Assembly: GCF_000429485.1 (NCBI RefSeq)
Contig: NZ_AUBY01000013.1
Span: 1 to 64,000, forward strand
Source of the DNA: Aliagarivorans marinus DSM 23064
GTDB lineage: Bacteria > Pseudomonadota > Gammaproteobacteria > Enterobacterales > Celerinatantimonadaceae
DNA length: 64,000 nucleotides
Reading direction: 5' to 3'
Shown here: one piece after another, positions 57,321 to 64,000 of the stretch
Numbering within the stretch: the stretch's first letter is position 1
Layout: every line of letters begins with the position of its first letter
The notes under the pieces: model-generated
The model's input: only the letters and a program-made list of their open reading frames with translations
What the model was told of the DNA's origin: nothing
The model's database searches: none
Position numbers and translations under genes: made by a program

Positions 57321-58307
57321 TTAGTTGTCGAGGAAGGGGTAATGTACGCCCAGCTTGTTGAGCGCCTGCTCCATCACCCGCATATTGCCAAGCGTATCCA
57401 GCCAAGGGATGGTGTCGGACTGTAGCTTGCCTTCTTTAAGACAGCGCATCACTTCCATGGCCTGGTATTCAAAACCGGAGCTTTGGAAGGGGCCATCAAA
57501 CTGCTGTTGCTCGCCGTTAAGCAGGCTTAGTGTGGCGCTATGGCAGCTCCAGAACATATCGTGGACGGTGATCTTGCCCTTGCTACCGTAGATGATCATG
57601 TCGTTGTTCAGCTTGACCTGAAAACTGCAGGTGAACTGGCTAACCGGGCCACCATAGTTCAGGGTCATCGAGGTTTGCTCATCCACCCCGGTCTCACCCA
57701 CAATGCCATCAACACTGATCGACTCTGGGTCACGCCCCATCACAAACTGGGACAGGGCAACGTTGTATACTCCCATATCCAGCAACACGCCACCGGCCAG
57801 ATCGCGATTTAGCATACGGTCACCTGGGTCGCGCGGCACATCGAAGCCAAAGCTGGATTGAATCATCGACACCTCGCCGATCACTCCCTCATCCAGCCAA
57901 CGCTTAACCTGTTGCCATACCGGCAGAAAGCGCGACCACAGCGCTTCCATCAAGAACACCTTGTGCTCACGCGCCAAGGCGATCAGCGCTTCGGTTTGGC
58001 CAGCTGAGACAGTAAGCGGTTTTTCACACAACACCGGCTTACCGGCTTTTAGGCAAAGCTCAGCGGTCTCAAAGTGGAAGCGGTGGGGATTGGCAATATA
58101 GATGGCGTCGATATCCGGGTCTTGGGCCATCGCTTGATAACTATCGTAAGTGCGCTCTGCGCCATACTCCTTGGCAAAGGCAGTGGCACGTTGCACATTC
58201 GAGCTGGCAACGCCAAGCAGCGTGGCCCCCTCAACAACTCTTAGCCCTTCAGCAAAGCTGCGGGCGATGCGCCCCGGCGCGATGATTCCCCAATTGAACG
58301 TAGTCAT
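57321..58307 (-). CDS. Gfo/Idh/MocA family oxidoreductase
   Basis: 328 residues. The N-terminal Rossmann domain has WGIIAPGRIARSFAEGL (GxGxxG-like with Pro), followed by the EKP motif (VLCEKPLTVSAGQ, about residue 100). The C-terminal alpha/beta substrate domain has SFGFDVPRDPGDRM and GGVLLDMGVYNVALSQFVMG. Such enzymes act on sugars and sugar acids with NAD(P). It lies between the sugar-acid operon and the TRAP transporter on the same strand, which suggests a role in sugar-acid metabolism. The substrate is unknown. Confidence 0.9.
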   Translation of the reverse strand: MTTFNWGIIAPGRIARSFAEGLRVVEGATLLGVASSNVQRATAFAKEYGAERTYDSYQAMAQDPDIDAIYIANPHRFHFETAELCLKAGKPVLCEKPLTVSAGQTEALIALAREHKVFLMEALWSRFLPVWQQVKRWLDEGVIGEVSMIQSSFGFDVPRDPGDRMLNRDLAGGVLLDMGVYNVALSQFVMGRDPESISVDGIVGETGVDEQTSMTLNYGGPVSQFTCSFQVKLNNDMIIYGSKGKITVHDMFWSCHSATLSLLNGEQQQFDGPFQSSGFEYQAMEVMRCLKEGKLQSDTIPWLDTLGNMRVMEQALNKLGVHYPFLDN

Positions 58308-58405
58308 GGATCACTTCCCTTTTGTATGTAGTGTTAGGGCGAATATAAATCCGCCCTATCGCTAGGCTAGTGTTCCAGAGCTGGCGCCGATAGGCACCTG
58401 TGGAT

Positions 58406-60508
58406 TCAAGATTCTGTGAGCGTTCTCGCCTTTCCTCCCCCACTGTTGAAAAGCTTTAAACTCAGTAACATAAGGACGAGTGCCGCCAACTTCCACGGCC
58501 ATGCCAATGGCCATAGCAATGCAACGCAGGAAAGTGCAATCAACACCCTTTGTAAAGGCGAGAGTGCGCGGGTGTGCCAGCCTTGCACCGCTAGGGTAAA
58601 GGCGTACAGGCCGGGCAGTGCAAAGGCGAACACCTCAAAGGCCGCCCACCAGTTTTGGTGCACCAAGGGGGTAAAGGCAATCAGTAGCGGCACGATGTAT
58701 AGCCCCTTAGCCACTTTCCAAGAGGTAAAGCCGGTGGCCATCGGTGGCGATTTGGCAATCGCTGCCGCGGTGAAGGTGCACAGGCACACCGGCGGAGTCA
58801 CGTTCGAGTCTTGCGAGAGCCAGAAGATAATCAGGTGCGCCGCGAGCAGCAGCACCGCCAGCTGGCTCTCATCCACCAGCATCGGCCGCAGCAAGGTTAG
58901 CATCTCTTCTGGCAGCTTGGTGACCAGCTCAGCGGCTTGAGTCACCGTTAAGGCCGCATCGCCGGGCGCGACACCGGCTAGCATTAGTATCGCTTGCACC
59001 TCACTGCCCACGGTGCCCGAGCTTAAAGCCAGCACCAGCTCGGCGTTAGCCATCAACTGAACCAGCGCCGGGGCTGACAGTGTAGCTAACACGATATATG
59101 ACGCGGTCACCGGTAGCCCCATTCCCAAGATCAGCGAGGCCACCGCCACCAGTAAGATGGCGATCAGTAGGCTGCCGTTGGCCCACTCGGTAATCATCAA
59201 CGAGAAGGTATTGCCAATCCCGGCGGTGACGATCACGTTAACAATCAGCCCCACCGAGCACAGCAAGATCGCAGTTACCACCATATTACGCGCGCCCAGC
59301 GCCAAGGCATCGGCAATGCCTCTGACCCCGAGCTTGGTGGGCGTAAACCACGAGCAGACAATCACCGCGATGATCGCAATCACCGCGGCATAGGTCGGGG
59401 TGAAGCCAGACACCAGCAGGCCAATTAGCAGGCTCACCGGCACGATAAACGACAGCCCCTCTTTGAGCAGCAGCGGCAGCAAAGGTGGCAAGTCGATATC
59501 CGGCTTGGTCATGCCAATGCGGAAGGCCTCGGTGCGCACATAGAAAAACAGCGATGCGAAATAGAGAATCGCGGGCAGGATACTGACCACCACAATGGTG
59601 CCATAGGGGATCTGGGTATAGCTGGCCATCACAAAGGCGCCCGCCCCCATGATTGGTGGAACAATCTGCCCACCAGTCGATGCCGCCGCTTCCACCGCTG
59701 CAGCAAAGCGCGGGCTAAAGCCAGCGTTCTTCATCAGTGGAATGGTCACCACCCCGGTGGAGGCGGTATTGGCCACCGCGCTACCGGAGATAGTACCGGT
59801 TAATCCGGAGGCGATAATTGCCACAATGCCCGGCCCACCGATTAAGCGACTGGCGATCCGCTGGGATAGCTGGATCACGAAATCCCCAGCCCCGGAGCGC
59901 AGCAAGAACGCACCAAACAGGATGAACATAAACACAAAGCTGGCGGAGATCCGGGCGATGTTGCCGAATAGCGCATCATCGCCAAACAGGCTGCGAAACA
60001 GCACCGTTTCAACGCTCAGCCCCTTAAACTGGAATACCCCGGGCACAAACTGTCCCCACCAGGAGACATAGCTCAGCGCGGTGATAATCAAGATTGGAAT
60101 AACCCAACCGGTGGCTCGCCGGGTCATATCGATAGCGCCGAGGATGATCACTATCGACGCCAGATACTCCGCCTGAGTCAGCCGTAAGCCTCGCTGATAG
60201 ATGGCGTCTTCCGAGAACAGCATAAACACCGCAGAACTCGCAACCAGCAGGGCCCACAGGCCCACTGCGACCGTGCTGAATCGCCCGCTAGCGGCGAACA
60301 CCAAACCGCCGAGCACCACAAAGCCGGCAAAGTGCAGGATGTTTTGGTGCAACACCGCCACATCGGCGAAGATATTGAAGTAAAGGTGGGCAATGCTGAC
60401 GATTACCCCTAAAAACAAAATCAGGCGCGAACTGCGCACCTGATCGATTTCGTCTTCGATGCTATGTGGAACGGCGTTCCACTGCCCGGTCATTCCCTGT
60501 ACTGCCAA
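58406..60508 (-). CDS. TAXI-type TRAP transporter fused permease
   Basis: 700 residues, about 18 membrane helices. It fuses the small (DctQ-like, residues 25-200) and large (DctM-like) subunits, as in TRAP-TAXI systems. GSGLTGTISGSAVANTASTG-type motifs (here SGLTGTISGSAVANTASTG) and VEAAASTGGQIVPPIMGAGAFVMA are typical. The system uses a sodium gradient and a soluble receptor. The TTG start at 60508 has GAGGAG 7 bases upstream. The substrate is not known; TAXI members move glutamate or other carboxylates. The adjacent sugar-acid genes make a sugar acid plausible. Confidence 0.9.
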   Translation of the reverse strand: MAVQGMTGQWNAVPHSIEDEIDQVRSSRLILFLGVIVSIAHLYFNIFADVAVLHQNILHFAGFVVLGGLVFAASGRFSTVAVGLWALLVASSAVFMLFSEDAIYQRGLRLTQAEYLASIVIILGAIDMTRRATGWVIPILIITALSYVSWWGQFVPGVFQFKGLSVETVLFRSLFGDDALFGNIARISASFVFMFILFGAFLLRSGAGDFVIQLSQRIASRLIGGPGIVAIIASGLTGTISGSAVANTASTGVVTIPLMKNAGFSPRFAAAVEAAASTGGQIVPPIMGAGAFVMASYTQIPYGTIVVVSILPAILYFASLFFYVRTEAFRIGMTKPDIDLPPLLPLLLKEGLSFIVPVSLLIGLLVSGFTPTYAAVIAIIAVIVCSWFTPTKLGVRGIADALALGARNMVVTAILLCSVGLIVNVIVTAGIGNTFSLMITEWANGSLLIAILLVAVASLILGMGLPVTASYIVLATLSAPALVQLMANAELVLALSSGTVGSEVQAILMLAGVAPGDAALTVTQAAELVTKLPEEMLTLLRPMLVDESQLAVLLLAAHLIIFWLSQDSNVTPPVCLCTFTAAAIAKSPPMATGFTSWKVAKGLYIVPLLIAFTPLVHQNWWAAFEVFAFALPGLYAFTLAVQGWHTRALSPLQRVLIALSCVALLWPLAWPWKLAALVLMLLSLKLFNSGGGKARTLTES

Positions 60509-60570
60509 ACGCAGCTCCTCATCAACAACAGCCTATTTACCACTTCTCAGCAAACTAGAGCCTTCCAGCA

Positions 60571-61575
60571 CTACTGGGCAACCAAGTTGTCCGGAATGGT
60601 CAGCCCGGCTTCACGGTAGTAGCGTGCGGCCCCCGGGTGCAGCGGTGCAGGCAGACCGGCCAGCGCTTTTTCCAGCGCCATGGCATTGGTGGCTTTGTGG
60701 ATGGCTTGCAGGAAGCCTAGGTTTTCGTAGATGGTTTTGGTGAGCAGGTAGACGAACTCTTCATCCACATCCTGATGCACCGCCAAGAAGTTAGGCTGGG
60801 CAATGGTCGGCCAGTCTTCACTTTGGCCGGGATAGGTGTTGGCAGGGATCAGATAGCGGGTCCATAGGCTCATACCGCCGTTCACCTCGGCAACCTGCGC
60901 GTCGGTCACTGTCAGTGGCTGGATATCATCGGCAGCGGCGGCAAACAGCTTGGTGACCGCACCGGTTGGCACGCCTGCCGGGGTGTTCACCCCTTCCACT
61001 TGGCCATTTTGCAAGGCCTCGGCTGAGGGGCCATAACCGGCTGAGAACAGGTCCATCTGCTCATCGATATTGATGCCCAGATTGCCCAATAAGAAGCGGT
61101 TAGAACCAATGGTGCCGGAGTTCTTTTTGCCCAGAGCCATCTTCTCGCCGACTAAGGCTTGCAGGTCACTCAGATCGCCCTGCTTGGCGTGTTCTTTTTT
61201 CACGATGAACTGCTCGACGTTTTGCCAGAGCATGGTGATGGAGCGCAGGTATTGCTGCTCGCCTTCACTCTCCAGCGGGCCGCTACCTTCTACCGCATAA
61301 GCGCCATATAGCCCTTGCAAGATGGCAAATTGGGCCTCTTGTTCACGCAACAGCTTAACGTTCTCCGCAGAGCCCGCCGAGTTAATCGCAGAGATACTCA
61401 CCCCATGCTTGGGCTGGATCTTCACTTTGGTAAGGGTTGCCAGGGCCACCCCCACCGGGTAATAGGTGCCACCGGTGCTGGCAGTCGCCAATAGATAGTT
61501 AGTGCCTACATCGGCGTGACTCGCCGTGGTTAGCATTGCCAAACTCAGTAGTGCCGATTTAATCCACTTCCCCAT
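60571..61575 (-). CDS. TAXI family TRAP solute receptor
   Basis: 334 residues from the ATG at 61575 (AAGGAG 8 bases upstream). The signal peptide is WIKSALLSLAMLTTASHA. The TAXI name motif appears as TASTGGTYYPVGVALATL, then NSAGSAENVKLLREQEAQFAI. It delivers ligand to the permease. It lies 62 bases upstream of the permease gene on the same strand. An ORF start at 61644 is rejected. Confidence 0.92.
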   Translation of the reverse strand: MGKWIKSALLSLAMLTTASHADVGTNYLLATASTGGTYYPVGVALATLTKVKIQPKHGVSISAINSAGSAENVKLLREQEAQFAILQGLYGAYAVEGSGPLESEGEQQYLRSITMLWQNVEQFIVKKEHAKQGDLSDLQALVGEKMALGKKNSGTIGSNRFLLGNLGINIDEQMDLFSAGYGPSAEALQNGQVEGVNTPAGVPTGAVTKLFAAAADDIQPLTVTDAQVAEVNGGMSLWTRYLIPANTYPGQSEDWPTIAQPNFLAVHQDVDEEFVYLLTKTIYENLGFLQAIHKATNAMALEKALAGLPAPLHPGAARYYREAGLTIPDNLVAQ

Positions 61576-61725
61576 GGGTATAGCTCCTTGCGGTATTAAC
61601 CATTTATTAACAATTGAGCCTAGCAGTAAAGTGCGCCTTCTCAAGCACTTAGTAATGCCTCTTAGACTAAAGTTGAGAGCCTCTCGTTGCGCTGAACGGT
61701 GAGCAACGGCTCCTTGCCCGGTAAA

Positions 61726-62460
61726 TCAGAAGTACTCGGCCAGCAGCTCCCGGTACTTGCCTGAGCGAATCAAGGCATCAAGAGCTTGCTGAAAACGCTC
61801 AACTTCTTGTTGGGGGGTCGCCAAATGAAAGGCAAAGCACAGTTCTTTTTGAAACAGCTGATAGCTGTCGACCAGATGGACGGGCACGTCCTCGACTTCA
61901 TCCCAAATCAATGCGATCAGGTCCAAGCGCCCTCTCTCCAACAGCTCCAACATCTGCTCGACACTTCCCAATGGATGGAGCTTATCGGTTAACTGGTGGT
62001 GGCTAATATAGTGATCACTCGCGGTATTACGGATAGCGCCGATTCGATAAGCGGACAACTGTTCTACGTGAGTAAGATCGAGCGGCCGATCGGGGTGGCT
62101 AAACAGGTGCGCGCTTACCTTGCGGATCGGACAAGCCCAGTGAAATAGCGGCATTCGCCCTTCAGTCTGAACCACTGAAAACAGCGCGGTGCCGGCGACC
62201 TGCTGCGCCATACGGTAGGCGCGATTCCAAGGCAGAACGGTAACCTCAGGAGTCGGGCTCCCCAACTCCTCAAATACCAGCTGTAGCAGCTCGACACTCA
62301 TCCCGGTAGGCCTGCCCGCTGACGTGAAGTTATAGGGGTAGAGCTCCTCGGTAACAAAATTCAGCTGTTCGAGGGTGGTAGCCCGGCCATGATTGCCGAC
62401 ACCCAGCGTACAGACCAGCATGACAGCAAGCCCGAATCGTAGAAAACTACCTGCCAGCAT
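61726..62460 (-). CDS. Periplasmic solute-binding protein, family 3-like
   Basis: 244 residues with a signal peptide (FLRFGLAVMLVCTLGVG). The mature domain has LNFVTEELYPYNFTSAGRPTGMSVELLQLVFEELG, the family 3 (amino-acid) binding-protein signature, and ends QALDALIRSGKYRELLAEYF. No ABC permease or ATPase is nearby, so it may act as a sensor or orphan binding protein. A conserved Asn/Arg ligand set was not checked. Confidence 0.8.
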   Translation of the reverse strand: MLAGSFLRFGLAVMLVCTLGVGNHGRATTLEQLNFVTEELYPYNFTSAGRPTGMSVELLQLVFEELGSPTPEVTVLPWNRAYRMAQQVAGTALFSVVQTEGRMPLFHWACPIRKVSAHLFSHPDRPLDLTHVEQLSAYRIGAIRNTASDHYISHHQLTDKLHPLGSVEQMLELLERGRLDLIALIWDEVEDVPVHLVDSYQLFQKELCFAFHLATPQQEVERFQQALDALIRSGKYRELLAEYF

Positions 62461-62576
62461 TTCAGCTCCCCATGTGTACCAGAACTAAACCTAGAACAGG
62501 TACAATAATTGAGCGAATGAGCTTTTCCTTAGACGTGAGGCAGCTTACACTCAGCCTCTAGCTGGGAGGAAAAGGA

Positions 62577-63257
62577 ATGACACGGCGTTTGTTTTTTGTT
62601 GTTGGATTATGGTTGGTGCTTATACCCATCGCCCATAGCCAGACCTTTATGACGACCCAGCAGGTTATCAAGCAGATCCACAACCAAAGCCTGCAGCGCT
62701 TAATGCCGCTGTTCGTCGCAGCGCGGGTGGACTACCCTCCAGAGCGCATCACCTTTTTGGCCAGCAAAGACTCCAACCGACTAGAGCTGTGGGCCGATGA
62801 CGGCAGCGGCTATCGCTTCGTTCATCGCTATCTGATCTTGCACGCCAGCGGCGAAGCGGGCCCCAAGCTTCGCGAAGGTGACCGGCAAGTGCCCGAGGGG
62901 ATCTACCGGCTAACCCATCTCAACCCTAACAGCGCCTTTCATCTGTCGATCCGCATCGACTACCCCAACAGCTTCGACAGAGAGCGGGCCGCCGAAGAGG
63001 GTCGCCATCGCCCCGGCTCGAATATCTTTATTCACGGTAAAGCCGACTCGGTGGGCTGTCTGGCGATGGGCGATCAGGTGATTGAGGATCTGTTTGTGTT
63101 GGTGGAACGGGTGGGACTCGAGAACAGTCAGATCATGATTGCACCACATGACCCGCGCATTAGGCCTTTACTACCGAGTGCAGAGCATCTACCAGAATGG
63201 ACCCAAATCCTCTACCACCAGCTGGAACAAGGTTTTAGTCAATTTCAGTACCAATAA
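62577..63257 (+). CDS. YkuD-family L,D-transpeptidase
   Basis: 226 residues. Signal peptide (RLFFVVGLWLVLIPIAHS) then a YkuD domain: IFIHGKADSVGCLAMGD holds the catalytic His and Cys (Cys161). YAFK-like LILHASGEAGPKLREGDRQVPEGIYRL and LSIRIDYPNSFDRERAA are typical of the ErfK/YafK subgroup. It acts in the periplasm on peptidoglycan, or on D-amino-acid peptides. The ATG at 62577 follows GGAGGAAAAGGA. It diverges from the binding-protein gene. Confidence 0.88.
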   Translation: MTRRLFFVVGLWLVLIPIAHSQTFMTTQQVIKQIHNQSLQRLMPLFVAARVDYPPERITFLASKDSNRLELWADDGSGYRFVHRYLILHASGEAGPKLREGDRQVPEGIYRLTHLNPNSAFHLSIRIDYPNSFDRERAAEEGRHRPGSNIFIHGKADSVGCLAMGDQVIEDLFVLVERVGLENSQIMIAPHDPRIRPLLPSAEHLPEWTQILYHQLEQGFSQFQYQ

Positions 63258-63293
63258 GCGACTCACTTGCTTGGCTACTTGGCGAATGGCTGA

Positions 63294-63788
63294 CTAGCTG
63301 CGCGGTCGCCGCACCACCGAGAACAGCGCCAGATATGCACAATCAGCACTCAGCGCAGACCAGCTCGCAATATCGCACTCCAGCTTAATCACTGCGCAGG
63401 TGGGTAGCTTGGTTATAGCCTCGCCGGTTAGCCACTCAACCAGCTCATGGATGGCCGGGTTATGGCCAAGCACGGCGATTTCAGTTAAGGCGTCGGGAAT
63501 CGCCTGCAGCTCATGCAGCAGTGCCTTATCATCGAAGGTGTATAGCGGGTCCAGATACTGGCTATCGAGCAAGGCGCCCTGTTGTTGGAATAGCGCCAGT
63601 GTCTGTTTGGCGCGGGTGGCGGTAGAGCAAAAACAGCGCTCCACCTGACTTAGCTCAACCAGATGACGCAGGGCCATCTTATTAGCGGCATTCACGCCAC
63701 GCGGGGTCAAGGGCCGCCGATGGTCATCTAGCGACAGATCGTCCCAGCTGGATTTGGCATGGCGGATAAGCCAAAGCTGACGCGGCAT
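63294..63788 (-). CDS. sixA: Phosphohistidine phosphatase SixA
   Basis: 164 residues (E. coli SixA 161). The RHG motif is LIRHAKSSWDD (residues 6-16), with catalytic His, and the second His lies in LGHNPAIHEL. The C-terminal half carries the family strand. It removes phosphate from histidine of HPr-like or NPr proteins. The ATG at 63788 has GGAGG 7 bases upstream; a longer ORF to 63836 is not needed. Confidence 0.9.
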   Translation of the reverse strand: MPRQLWLIRHAKSSWDDLSLDDHRRPLTPRGVNAANKMALRHLVELSQVERCFCSTATRAKQTLALFQQQGALLDSQYLDPLYTFDDKALLHELQAIPDALTEIAVLGHNPAIHELVEWLTGEAITKLPTCAVIKLECDIASWSALSADCAYLALFSVVRRPRS

Positions 63789-63879
63789 AAAACGCCTCCC
63801 TGCGTATTGCGCTTTTTTTGGCGCAACCAGTGCCACTCTATGAGCAGGGCTCCCAGAGCCTAGCCGATGTGTGCGTGGC

Positions 63880-64000
63880 TTAGTGACGCTGGTGTCGGCC
63901 TAAGCGAGCGAACACGGTGATCTCTTCACGGTCGTGGTAGAGCTGCTTGGCGCGCACCTCGAAGTCATCTCCCAACTCACTCAAGCCTTCTTTTAGCCGC
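63880..64000 (-). CDS. C-terminal fragment of an unidentified gene, cut by the window edge
   Basis: An open frame reaches from the right edge to a TAA at 63880-63882. The last 39 residues begin RLKEGLSELGDDFEVR and end VFARLGRHQRH. I do not recognise the family from this tail. It lies upstream of sixA on the same strand with about 90 bases between. Confidence 0.5.
   Translation of the reverse strand, partial: RLKEGLSELGDDFEVRAKQLYHDREEITVFARLGRHQRH

Overview
The window looks like a chromosomal segment of a marine-type gammaproteobacterium in the Shewanella/Ferrimonas/Vibrio/Aeromonas neighbourhood. The order rlmN-pilW-rodZ-ispG, hisS-yfgM-bamB-der-yfgJ/xseA-guaB-guaA, iscRSUA-hscBA-fdx-iscX-pepB-ndk, and suhB/trmJ beside secF-secD-yajC-tgt-queA is the ancestral order of that group. 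Two proteases carry GlyGly-CTERM type tails, which also fits. By eye the core is moderately GC-rich, which leans towards a Ferrimonas-like organism, but the genus is an inference and was not tested.

Layout. 1-330: edge of an IS200/IS605-family element (partial tnpA plus end hairpin). 385-8409: perM, a TusA-like gene, bepA, arsC-like yfgD, DUF2069, hda, DUF2066, upp, purM, purN. 8483-11045: SulP anion transporter, cupin, small secreted protein. 11197-20757: purine (guaBA), recombination (xseA), ribosome assembly (der), outer-membrane assembly (bamB, yfgM) and hisS. 20758-27099: an insertion of about 6.3 kb between hisS and ispG, which are normally neighbours. It holds an AT-rich three-gene cassette ending in a PD-(D/E)xK-like protein, then a GlxA-type regulator divergent from a B12-type radical SAM enzyme coupled to an EamA exporter. 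27100-40475: ispG to suhB, including a full isc iron-sulfur operon with two IscR-type operators. 40589-47592: small genes, rhodanese, SDR, then secF-secD-yajC-tgt-queA. 47683-50560: two paralogous trypsin-like proteases and sanA. 50694-51074: two identical tRNA-Ser(UGA) genes, each with its own terminator. 51217-57110: LacI regulator, GH94 phosphorylase, gluconokinase and Edd, a tightly coupled operon that would cleave an aldonic-acid disaccharide (probably cellobionate) and feed gluconate into the Entner-Doudoroff route. 57321-61575: Gfo/Idh/MocA oxidoreductase and a TAXI-type TRAP transporter. 61726-64000: a family 3 solute-binding protein, an L,D-transpeptidase, sixA and a gene fragment.

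The best candidate for an undescribed system is the three-gene cassette at 21052-23310. Second is the radical SAM/EamA module beside it. TTG start codons are frequent (hda, DUF2069, SulP, SDR, secF, secD, sanA, TRAP permease); most have a good upstream ribosome-binding site, and hda is a clear exception.
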